Assembly (NCBI GenBank): GCA_020217265.1
Contig: JAIWOS010000030.1
Span: forward strand, 1-15,553
From: Thiobacillus sp.
Lineage (GTDB): Bacteria; Pseudomonadota; Gammaproteobacteria; Burkholderiales; Thiobacillaceae
DNA: 15,553 nt
Reading direction: 5' to 3'
Part shown: positions 1 to 6,943 of the stretch, piece by piece
How the letters are laid out: each line of letters opens with the position of its first letter
Numbering within the stretch: the first letter of the stretch is position 1
Translations under genes and position numbers: made by a program
The notes under the pieces: generated by a model
The model's input: only the letters and a program-made list of their open reading frames with translations
The model's database searches: none
What the model was told of the DNA's origin: nothing

Positions 1-1493
1 CGGGCAATGGCGATGCGCTGGCGCTGCCCGCCCGAGAAGGCGTGCGGGTAGCGCGCGCCGGCGTCGTCGGGCAGGCCGACCTGATTCAGCAGCCGCGCCA
101 CGGCCGCGCGGCGCTGCGACGCATCGCCGACGTTCAGCGCGTCCATGCCTTCGAGCAGGATGTCAGCAACCCGCATGCGCGGGTTGAGTGAACTGAAGGG
201 ATCCTGGAACACCATCTGCACCTGGCGCCTGAGACGTGCCAGGCTGTTGCTGTCAACCGTTTCCGAGTCGAGCCAGACCGTGCCCGCCGTGGGTTCGACG
301 AGGCGCAGCAAAGCCTTTCCAACCGTGGTCTTGCCGCAGCCGGATTCGCCCACCAGCGCGAGCGTGCGGCCCGCGGGAATCGCGAGGCTGACGCCGTCCA
401 CTGCCCGCACCTGGCCGACGGCGCGCTGCAACAGGCCACGCCGGATCGGGAAATGCACCTCGAGATTCTCGACGCGCAACAGCGCGCTGTCGGATCGCAC
501 GGCCTGCGATTCCGCTTCAGTCACGCTTTCCCGGTCCACCGTGCCCAGCTGCCCGGCGAAATGGCAGCGCACGCGCTGACCGCCGACACTCTGCCAGTCT
601 GGCGCTTCCAGCCGGCAACGCTGCACGGCGTGGGGGCAGCGCGGCGCAAAGCGGCAGCCGTGCATTGTTTCCCCCAGCCTGGGCACCTGGCCAGGAATGG
701 TGGCCAGCCGCGCGCCGTTTCCAGGACGCGGCAGCGCCTCGAACAGCATGCGGCTGTAAGGATGCTGCGGAGCGGCGAAGAAGCTTTCCCGGCTCCCCTC
801 TTCGACCACTTCGCCGGCGTACATCACGCCGACCCGGTCGGCGTTTTCCGCAACCACGCCCAGATCGTGCGTGATGAGCAGCATGCCCATGCCGCGCGCG
901 TTCTTGAGTTGCCGCAATACATCGAGCACCTGCGCCTGAATGGTGACGTCGAGCGCCGTGGTGGGCTCGTCGGCGATCAGGAGTTCAGGTTCGCCCGCCA
1001 GCGCCATCGCAATCATCACGCGCTGGCGCAGCCCCCCGGAAAGTTCGAAGGGATAGCTGTCGAGCCGGCGCGCAGGATCGGGCACGCCCACCGCGTCGAG
1101 CAGCTCGCGCGCCGCATCGAGCGCGGCCGGCCCCGCGAGTCCGCGATGCAGCGCCAGCGCCTCGACAATCTGCGCGCCCACCTTCAGCACCGGGTTCAAC
1201 GCCAGCATCGGCTCCTGGAAGATCATCGCCATGCGGCCGCCGCGCACGCTGCGCATCTCTCGCTCGGGCAAGGCACGCACGTCGGTGTCTCCCAGCCGCA
1301 CCGAGCCCGACACGATCCGACCGCCATCGGGCAGCAGCCGCATGAGCGAGAGCGCGGTCATCGATTTGCCGCAGCCGGACTCGCCGAGCAGCGCGTAGGT
1401 TTCGCCCGCCACGAGCTCGATCGAGATGCCATCGACCACGCGCGCGCCGCCGATCTCGGTCACCAGCCGGTCGATCGTCAGCAAGCGGCTCAT
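1..1493 (-). CDS. Dipeptide/oligopeptide ABC importer, fused double ATP-binding protein (YejF-like), 3' end cut by window edge
   Basis: This is the ATPase that powers the importer encoded by the three genes upstream, acting at the cytoplasmic face of the inner membrane. The frame is open from the ATG at 1493 to the window edge, giving 497 codons with no stop. The first ABC domain has Walker A GESGCGKS (about 37-44), Q-loop Q93, signature LSGGLRQR (151-158), Walker B LLIADEP (171-177) and H-loop H209. A linker of the oligo_HPY type (about 240-315) carries Cys280, 286, 293 and 310. The second domain has Walker A GESGCGKT (382-389), Q430 and signature FSGGQRQR (486-493). Its Walker B lies beyond the edge. 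The start overlaps the permease stop by ATGA, and a G-run just upstream can serve as ribosome binding site. Two fused domains of this family are typical of YejF and GsiA. The product class is secure; the exact substrate is not. Confidence 0.93.
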   Translation of the reverse strand, partial: MSRLLTIDRLVTEIGGARVVDGISIELVAGETYALLGESGCGKSMTALSLMRLLPDGGRIVSGSVRLGDTDVRALPEREMRSVRGGRMAMIFQEPMLALNPVLKVGAQIVEALALHRGLAGPAALDAARELLDAVGVPDPARRLDSYPFELSGGLRQRVMIAMALAGEPELLIADEPTTALDVTIQAQVLDVLRQLKNARGMGMLLITHDLGVVAENADRVGVMYAGEVVEEGSRESFFAAPQHPYSRMLFEALPRPGNGARLATIPGQVPRLGETMHGCRFAPRCPHAVQRCRLEAPDWQSVGGQRVRCHFAGQLGTVDRESVTEAESQAVRSDSALLRVENLEVHFPIRRGLLQRAVGQVRAVDGVSLAIPAGRTLALVGESGCGKTTVGKALLRLVEPTAGTVWLDSETVDSNSLARLRRQVQMVFQDPFSSLNPRMRVADILLEGMDALNVGDASQRRAAVARLLNQVGLPDDAGARYPHAFSGGQRQRIAIA

Positions 1494-2899
1494 CGCCGGC
1501 CCCCCATGCGGGGATCGAAAGCGTCGCGCACGCTGTCAGCAAACAGGTTGGCCGACAGCACCAGCGCAAACATGAAGGCGAAGGCTGCCGCCAGTTGCCA
1601 CCACACCACCGGCTCGCGCGCAAGCTCGAGGCGCGCGCCGTTGATCATGTTGCCCCAGCTGTACATGCTGGGGTCGACCCCCACGCCGACGTAGGACAGC
1701 ACCGCTTCGGCGAGCACCAGACCCGAAAAGTCGAGCACGATGGCAATCAGCACCAGATGGAACACGTTGGGGAAGATGTGGCGGGCGAGTATGCGCGCGT
1801 GCGACACCCCGAAGGCCCGCGCCGCCTGCACGTAATCGAGCGTGCGCAGCTTGAGCGATTCGCCGCGCAGCAGACGCGCCAGCCCGGTCCAGCTCGTCAC
1901 CCCCATGATGAGGCACAGCGCGAGCAGGCGGATGTCGGCGCGCGCGGCGGCGGTGTCGAACAGCGCCGGATTCGATTCGATATAGACTTGAACGATGAGC
2001 ACGGCGGCGGCGATGAGCAGCACCCCCGGAATCGAGTTCAGCACGGTGTAGACGTACTGGATGACGTCGTCCACCCAGCCGCGGAAATAGCCCGCGGCGA
2101 TGCCCAGCACGATTGCCAGCGGCAGCGTGACGAGCGTGGTGAGCGTGCCGATGACGAGCCCGGTGCGGATGCTCTTGAGGCTGATGTAGAGCACGTCCTG
2201 TCCTACCTTGTCGGTGCCGAGCACATGGTAGCCCGCGGCCAGGTGCACCAGCACCGCGATCGCAATGGCGATGAGCGTGAGCACCGCCGCGACCGTGCGC
2301 CCCGGCCAGCCCAGACGACCCGCGCCGAAGTCGGCGAGCCATTCGCCATAAACCCGCTGGCTGCGCCGGGCCTGCCAGGCCGCTGCGAGGCCGAAGAGCA
2401 GCAACGCCACCGCCAGCCCTTGCACGATGCCAAGCAGCACGCGCCGCGCAATGTCAGGGCCGCGCGCGGCTTCGTTCGCCAGGTGCGCGCCCCCATACTT
2501 CAGCCGCGGATATTCGCGCACGGTGCGACCGTCGCGCTCGACGAACTCCTTGGCGTAGAGCTGCATTGCCAGCGGCGCGGAATAGGTTTTCTCCTGCTGC
2601 GTGCGCAGCGTGCCCACCAGCGCATCGAACGCGGACAGGACATCGACCGAGTATTGCGGCCTGTCGGGCGGGCTGTCGGGCAGACGCTCGCGATAATGCA
2701 GCGAATCCATGAGTCCGATCACAACGAACACCGCCAGAACCAGTGCCGCCCCCATCGCCATCGGCCGCCGCGCGACCTCGCCCCAGGGCGCCCGCAGGTG
2801 CTCGTGGCGACGGATGAACGCCACGAGGGCAAGAACACTCGCGAGCAGCGCGAACACCAGCGCATCGGTCCAGAGGATGACGGGCTGGATGTCCATCAT
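1490..2899 (-). CDS. Peptide/nickel-type ABC importer permease (DppC/YejE-like) with long N-terminal extension
   Basis: Inner-membrane permease, 469 aa, of the binding-protein-dependent (MetI-like) class. The C-terminal half is canonical. It has the LGTDKVGQD motif (227-235) that precedes the DppC core, several hydrophobic helices between about 245 and 455, and an EAA coupling loop around 344-377 that includes the YVQAARAFGVS segment. The C-terminus DSVRDAFDPR is typical of DppC/YejE. The N-terminal part is unusual: helices at about 12-30 and 46-64, a soluble stretch of about 85 residues, then two more helices at about 152-175 and 202-224 before the core. E. coli YejE is about 341 aa. The start is the first of tandem ATGs at 2899/2896; the first overlaps the stop of the preceding permease as ATGA. 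The same frame is open further upstream, but that part lies inside the preceding gene and is an artefact. Confidence 0.9.
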   Translation of the reverse strand: MMDIQPVILWTDALVFALLASVLALVAFIRRHEHLRAPWGEVARRPMAMGAALVLAVFVVIGLMDSLHYRERLPDSPPDRPQYSVDVLSAFDALVGTLRTQQEKTYSAPLAMQLYAKEFVERDGRTVREYPRLKYGGAHLANEAARGPDIARRVLLGIVQGLAVALLLFGLAAAWQARRSQRVYGEWLADFGAGRLGWPGRTVAAVLTLIAIAIAVLVHLAAGYHVLGTDKVGQDVLYISLKSIRTGLVIGTLTTLVTLPLAIVLGIAAGYFRGWVDDVIQYVYTVLNSIPGVLLIAAAVLIVQVYIESNPALFDTAAARADIRLLALCLIMGVTSWTGLARLLRGESLKLRTLDYVQAARAFGVSHARILARHIFPNVFHLVLIAIVLDFSGLVLAEAVLSYVGVGVDPSMYSWGNMINGARLELAREPVVWWQLAAAFAFMFALVLSANLFADSVRDAFDPRMGGRR

Positions 2900-3873
2900 T
2901 GCAGCCGCACCCGAGGATCGGCCCAGGCGTACGACAGATCGGTGAGGATGAGGCCCACGATGTAGAGCACCGCGCCCAGGAAAACCATAGCACGCACCAC
3001 CGCGAAGTCCTGCGCCTGGATCGCGTCGATGGTGTAGCTGCCCAGCCCCGGAATGCCGAAGAAGGATTCGGTGATGAGGCTGCCCATGAACAGGAGCGGC
3101 AGCACCACCACCGCCCCGGTCAGGATGGGAATCAGGCCGTTCTTCAACACGTGGCGGAACAGCACGCGGCCTTCGCCCAGCCCCTTGGCGCGCGCGGTGC
3201 GCACGTAGTCCTTGCCGATTTCCTCCAGGAAAATGGTGCGGTACCAGCGCGCCCCGCTGCCGATGCCCGACACCACGCCGACCAGCACCGGCAGCACGAC
3301 GAATTTCCAGGCGTCGAGCCCGTCGCCGAAGCCCGAGATCGGCAGCAGGTTCCACAGTTTGGCGATGAAATACTGCCCCGCGATGATGTAGAACAGCCCC
3401 GAGATCGACATCAGCACCACGCAGCCCACCACGCCCCCCAGGTCGAGATAGCTGCTGCGGAAGAACACCATCAACAGCGCAAAACTGATGTTGACCGCAA
3501 GACCAATGAGGAACACCGGCAGCGCGATTGCCAGGCTCGGCCCCATGCGGGTTCGAATCTCGTTGCCGATGTCGCGGCCGTCGTCACCCTTGCCGAATTC
3601 GAACGCGAACATCGCGGCCGAATGCCGGAAAAAGATCGTGTCGGTAAACTGCGCGCCGCCCTCTGCCGCGCGGTTCAGGAGCAGTGGCTTGTCGTAGCCG
3701 TGCTCGACCTTCCAGCGCGCGATCGCCTCCGGCGTCACGTGCTTCACCCCGAGCTGGAGCCGCGCCATGTCGTCCGGCGTGTTGACCACGAAGAAGAGCA
3801 CGAAGGTCAGGAGGTTCACCCCGATGAGGATGGGGATGGCGTAGAGGATACGGCGTACGAGATAAGCGAACAT
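2896..3873 (-). CDS. Peptide/nickel-type ABC importer permease (DppB/YejB-like)
   Basis: First inner-membrane permease of the importer, 325 aa, close to the 310-365 aa usual for DppB/YejB. The start MFAYLVRRILYAIPILIGV gives the typical first helix (about 9-30). A periplasmic stretch of about 80 residues follows and contains HGYDKP (58-63), a segment also found in YejB. Further helices lie at about 112-135, 146-170, 190-208, 247-270 and 293-313. The EAA loop that docks on the ATPase is around 216-235 (EEIGKDYVRTARAKGLGEG), and the C-terminus has the ADPRVRL motif usual for DppB. The start codon overlaps the stop of the binding-protein gene in TGATG. A clear ribosome binding site, AAGGAAGG at 3881-3888, sits 7 bases upstream, so this start is well supported. 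Confidence 0.92.
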   Translation of the reverse strand: MFAYLVRRILYAIPILIGVNLLTFVLFFVVNTPDDMARLQLGVKHVTPEAIARWKVEHGYDKPLLLNRAAEGGAQFTDTIFFRHSAAMFAFEFGKGDDGRDIGNEIRTRMGPSLAIALPVFLIGLAVNISFALLMVFFRSSYLDLGGVVGCVVLMSISGLFYIIAGQYFIAKLWNLLPISGFGDGLDAWKFVVLPVLVGVVSGIGSGARWYRTIFLEEIGKDYVRTARAKGLGEGRVLFRHVLKNGLIPILTGAVVVLPLLFMGSLITESFFGIPGLGSYTIDAIQAQDFAVVRAMVFLGAVLYIVGLILTDLSYAWADPRVRLQ

Positions 3874-6020
3874 CAGGCGGCCTTCCTTTCATGCCGCCGC
3901 CACGCAATGAAGGCCGGCGCGATGATCGCAAGCAGGCCAACTGCCCCAAGGCCGATCGGCCACAGCACCGGCCGGTTCCACGCGAGCCGCGCCTGCGCCC
4001 GCTGCGCGGGGTCGACACGGCGGTATTTGAGTGTGTTGTTCGCCATCAGGTTGGGTTTCACGTTCTTCACCCAGTCGTGGCGCAGGCCGAAGGATTTCGG
4101 GTAGTAGGCGAAAATCCACGGTGCGTCGCGGCGCACGATGTCGAGCATCTGGTCGATGACGGCCTGGCGCGCGGGGCCGTTTTCCATGTCCTTCATGCGC
4201 TCGAACAGGCGGTCGAATTCCGGGTTGTCGTAGTTGGCCGCATTCTCGCCGCCCCTGCCGACTTTCTTGTTCGGTCCGTAGAGCAGGAAGAAGAAGTTTT
4301 CAGGATCAGGGTAGTCGGCGTTCCAGCCCCACTCGAACAGTTGAGCGTTGCCCTTGCGTATCTTGTCCTGGAAGCGGTTGTAGTCGGTGCCGCGCACAAC
4401 GAGCTGCACGCTGATCCTGTCGAGCTGTTTCTTGATCCAGTCGAGCCGCGACTTGGCGTCGGGGCCGCTCGCCATGGTGTCGAAATAGAGTACCAGCGGC
4501 TCCCCGGTTCTTGCGTTGCGGCCGTTGGGATAACCGGCTTCGGCGAGCAGCCGCTTCGCGTCTTCGATGGAACGCCGCACCGGCTTGCCGTCGCGCATCC
4601 GGTAGACATAGGGGTTGATGCCCTTCTCGCCGTCCACGTAACCGAAGATGCCGGGCGGGATCGGGCCCTGCGCAGGAATGCCGCGCCCATTGAGGAAGAT
4701 GGAAATGAATTCCTCGTAGTCGAGCGCGATGGAAATCGCCTGCCGCAGTTTCTGTTTCTCGGGCGCCAGGCCGCCGATGATGGGGTCGAGCATGTTGAAG
4801 CCGACGTACCAGATCGATGTCTGCACCGTGGTGACGAGATGGATGTTCTTGTCGCGCATGCTTGCGGTGAGCTGCGGATCGCCGCCGGCGGAAAATTGCA
4901 CGGCCTGGTCGAAGCTGTCGGAACTGATGCCCGAACTGTCGTAGTAGCCCTGCAGGAATTTGTTCCAGTAAGGAATGGTTTCCTTTTCCAGGCTGAATAC
5001 CGCGCCATCGATCAGCGGCAGCGGCTTGCCGGCGTCGGCGAGCAGCCCGGCCGCGCGGTCCGCCGCGTCGCCGTCGGCGGGATAGGTTTCGCCGTGGAAA
5101 TACGGGTTCTTTTTCAGCACCATGCGGCGGTTGGGATCGTTTTCCGCCAGGTAGAACGGTCCGGTCCCGACCGGCTGCCAGTCGAGCGTGAGGTTGCGGT
5201 CGGCCATTCCGGGCTGCGCGTAGAAAACTTCGGCTTCCCACGGAATCGGCGCAAAGAACGGCATCGCCAGCCAGTAGATGAACTGCGGGTATTTGCCCTT
5301 GACGCGAATGCGGTAGGTGTAGCGGTCGACGACTTCGGCGCCCGCAAAGCCGAATGTGTTGGGATCGAGCGGGCGGTCGGGATGCGCCTTCGAGGCTTTT
5401 TCCATCGCCTCGCCCAGCTCTTTCAGCCCGACGATGTGTTCGCTCATCAGGCCGAAGATGGGCGAGGCCACGCGCGGGCTTGCCAGGCGTTTGATCTGGT
5501 AGACGTAGTCGGCGGCGACCAGCTCGCGCGTGCCGGTGTGCTCGAAATCGCCGATCTGGCGCTTGTCCGCCGTATCCTCGACACGCAGCGCATGGTAGCG
5601 GTAACGCCCCGCCGCGTCCCGCGCAAATGCGGGGTGAGGCTGGTAGCGGATGCCGGGCCGGATCCGGATCTCGTACACGCTCCGGGCAATCGCTGCCGTC
5701 GGCGCATCGTCGGGAAGCGGCCGGCCTGCCGCATCGAGATAACGCGGTTTGGGAACCGCAATCGCCGTCAGCGGAATCAGTTCGTAGGGACGCTTGAGGA
5801 AATGGTATTGCAGCGGCGGTTCGTAGATCTGCCCGGTGAACTCGGCCTCGTTCGAGCTGTAGGAACGTGCCGGATCGAGATGCTTGGGCCGCTCGGAAAA
5901 TGCGCTGTAAACGACATTGGCACGCTGGTCGTCGGCCGGATAAGGATTGTTCCAGGTGTCGCTGCAGCCTGCCAGCAGGCTCAGGCAGACGAACAACACA
6001 AAGGCTCCGGAACGCATCAT
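3873..6020 (-). CDS. Extracellular solute-binding protein, family 5 (OppA/DppA/YejA-like), lipoprotein with C-terminal membrane helix
   Basis: Binding protein of the importer, 715 aa. E. coli YejA is about 604 aa and DppA about 535. The N-terminus is a lipoprotein signal: a hydrophobic stretch (6-16) then lipobox LAGC with Cys19 and Ser at +2. SBP_bac_5 features include the early HLDPARSYSSNEAEF segment (48-61), VGTGPFYL (284-291) before the KKNPYF segment (303-308), and the C-lobe region AISIALDYEEFI (428-439). Near the end, a predicted helix (about 685-707, PVLWPIG to FIAW) is followed by RRHERK, so the tail should lie in the cytoplasm. Such a C-terminal anchor is not usual for this family. 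The substrate is probably oligopeptides or a peptide-like molecule, an inference from family only. Tandem ATGs stand at 6020 and 6017 with no strong ribosome binding site, so the exact start is uncertain by one codon. Confidence 0.92.
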   Translation of the reverse strand: MMRSGAFVLFVCLSLLAGCSDTWNNPYPADDQRANVVYSAFSERPKHLDPARSYSSNEAEFTGQIYEPPLQYHFLKRPYELIPLTAIAVPKPRYLDAAGRPLPDDAPTAAIARSVYEIRIRPGIRYQPHPAFARDAAGRYRYHALRVEDTADKRQIGDFEHTGTRELVAADYVYQIKRLASPRVASPIFGLMSEHIVGLKELGEAMEKASKAHPDRPLDPNTFGFAGAEVVDRYTYRIRVKGKYPQFIYWLAMPFFAPIPWEAEVFYAQPGMADRNLTLDWQPVGTGPFYLAENDPNRRMVLKKNPYFHGETYPADGDAADRAAGLLADAGKPLPLIDGAVFSLEKETIPYWNKFLQGYYDSSGISSDSFDQAVQFSAGGDPQLTASMRDKNIHLVTTVQTSIWYVGFNMLDPIIGGLAPEKQKLRQAISIALDYEEFISIFLNGRGIPAQGPIPPGIFGYVDGEKGINPYVYRMRDGKPVRRSIEDAKRLLAEAGYPNGRNARTGEPLVLYFDTMASGPDAKSRLDWIKKQLDRISVQLVVRGTDYNRFQDKIRKGNAQLFEWGWNADYPDPENFFFLLYGPNKKVGRGGENAANYDNPEFDRLFERMKDMENGPARQAVIDQMLDIVRRDAPWIFAYYPKSFGLRHDWVKNVKPNLMANNTLKYRRVDPAQRAQARLAWNRPVLWPIGLGAVGLLAIIAPAFIAWRRHERKAA

Positions 6021-6036
6021 GCCGCAAGTGTACCCA

Positions 6037-6065
6037 AGCCCGCCGCCATCGTCAGCCGTTATAAT
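6037..6065 (+). promoter_or_regulatory. Putative fabI promoter (-10 TATAAT), in the divergent yejA-like/fabI gap
   Basis: A perfect -10 hexamer TATAAT lies at 6060-6065, 29 bases before the fabI start. No convincing -35 is seen at 16-18 bases spacing (around 6036-6043). The opposite strand of the same site reads TATAAC, so the divergent transporter gene could share it. An alternative weak pair for the transporter is CTGACG then TACACT with 17 bases between them, on the minus strand. This gap of about 75 bases must hold the promoters for both directions. Confidence 0.5.
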
Positions 6066-6094
6066 TCGGCCACTTCAACTCACACGAGACCATC

Positions 6095-6877
6095 ATGGGC
6101 TTTCTTGCGGGCAAACGCATCCTCGTCACCGGCGTCATTTCCAACCGTTCCATCGCGTATGGCATTGCCAAGGCGTGCAAGCGCGAGGGCGCCGAGCTGG
6201 CGTTCACCTACCAGGGCGAACGCATCAAGGACCGCGTGAGCGAATTCGCCGCAGAATTCGGTTCCAGCCTGGTGTTCCCGTGCGACGTGTCGAGCGACGA
6301 ACAAATCGATGACCTGTTCGCCGCACTCGGCAAACACTGGGATGGCCTCGATGGTCTGGTGCATTCGATCGCCTTTGCGCCCAAAGAAGCCCTGGCAGGC
6401 GACTTCCTCTCTTCCGTCACCCGCGAAAACTTCCGCATCGCGCACGACATCAGTTCCTACAGCTTTGCCGCGCTGGCCAAAGCCGCGCTGCCGATGATGG
6501 AAGGCCGCCCGGCTTCCTTGCTGACTTTGTCCTACCTCGGCGCCATCCGTTCCGCGCCGAACTACAACGTCATGGGACTCGCCAAGGCCAGCCTCGAATC
6601 GAACGTGTACTACATGGCGCAGAGCCTCGGCCCCAAGGGCATCCGCGTCAACGCCGTGTCGGCCGGCCCGATCAAAACCCTCGCTGCCAGCGGCATCGCC
6701 AACTTCGGCGAAAAGCTCGACCTTGCCGCCAAGAACTCTCCGCTGCGCCGCAACGTGACCATCGACGAAGTCGGCAACGCCGCCGCCTTTCTGCTGTCCG
6801 AACTGGCTTCGGGCATCACGGGCGAAATCACCTACGTCGATGCCGGCTTCAACACCACGATGGGGGCAGTCGAGTAA
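6095..6877 (+). CDS. fabI: Enoyl-[acyl-carrier-protein] reductase (NADH), FabI
   Basis: This cytoplasmic enzyme reduces trans-2-enoyl-ACP with NADH, the last step of each fatty-acid elongation round. At 260 aa it matches E. coli FabI (262 aa). The short-chain dehydrogenase fold is seen from the start [14 protein letters not shown] and the cofactor loop [10 protein letters not shown] (16-25). The catalytic motif is Tyr147 in SYLGA and Tyr157-x6-Lys164 in [11 protein letters not shown], one residue later than in E. coli. The segments [13 protein letters not shown] (189-201) and GNAAAFL near the end are typical of FabI. One notable residue is Ala93 in HSIAFAP, where E. coli and many relatives have Gly. 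The ATG at 6095 agrees with the family N-terminus; only a weak GAGA lies 5 bases upstream as ribosome binding site. The gene stands alone between a divergent promoter region and a terminator. Confidence 0.98.
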   Translation: MGFLAGKRILVTGVISNRSIAYGIAKACKREGAELAFTYQGERIKDRVSEFAAEFGSSLVFPCDVSSDEQIDDLFAALGKHWDGLDGLVHSIAFAPKEALAGDFLSSVTRENFRIAHDISSYSFAALAKAALPMMEGRPASLLTLSYLGAIRSAPNYNVMGLAKASLESNVYYMAQSLGPKGIRVNAVSAGPIKTLAASGIANFGEKLDLAAKNSPLRRNVTIDEVGNAAAFLLSELASGITGEITYVDAGFNTTMGAVE

Positions 6878-6891
6878 GTTGGCCAAGCGCC

Positions 6892-6925
6892 CACAAAAAA
6901 CGCGCCCGAAGGCGCGTTTTTTGTG
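6892..6925. terminator. Bidirectional rho-independent terminator between fabI and ppiD
   Basis: A perfect 15-bp inverted repeat at 6892-6906 and 6911-6925 has a CGAA loop. The GC-rich inner part is GCGCC/GGCGC, and the outer arms hold six A on one side and six T on the other, so a U-run follows the stem on either strand. It lies 15 bases past the fabI stop and 18 bases past the ppiD stop, serving both convergent genes. Confidence 0.95.
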
Positions 6926-6943
6926 CGTTCAATCCACGGAAGA

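Noticed and set aside
2900..3355. Upstream in-frame extension of the second permease, giving 621 residues
   Set aside because: The added 152 residues lie inside the B permease in a different frame and are Arg/Gly/His-rich nonsense; the ATGA overlap at 2899 gives a natural start.
3891..6239. A 782-codon open frame on the plus strand, antisense to the binding protein and running into fabI
   Set aside because: It lies opposite a clear family-5 binding protein, continues into the real FabI gene in another frame, is rich in His, Arg and Asp without recognisable motifs, and is explained by high GC at third codon positions.
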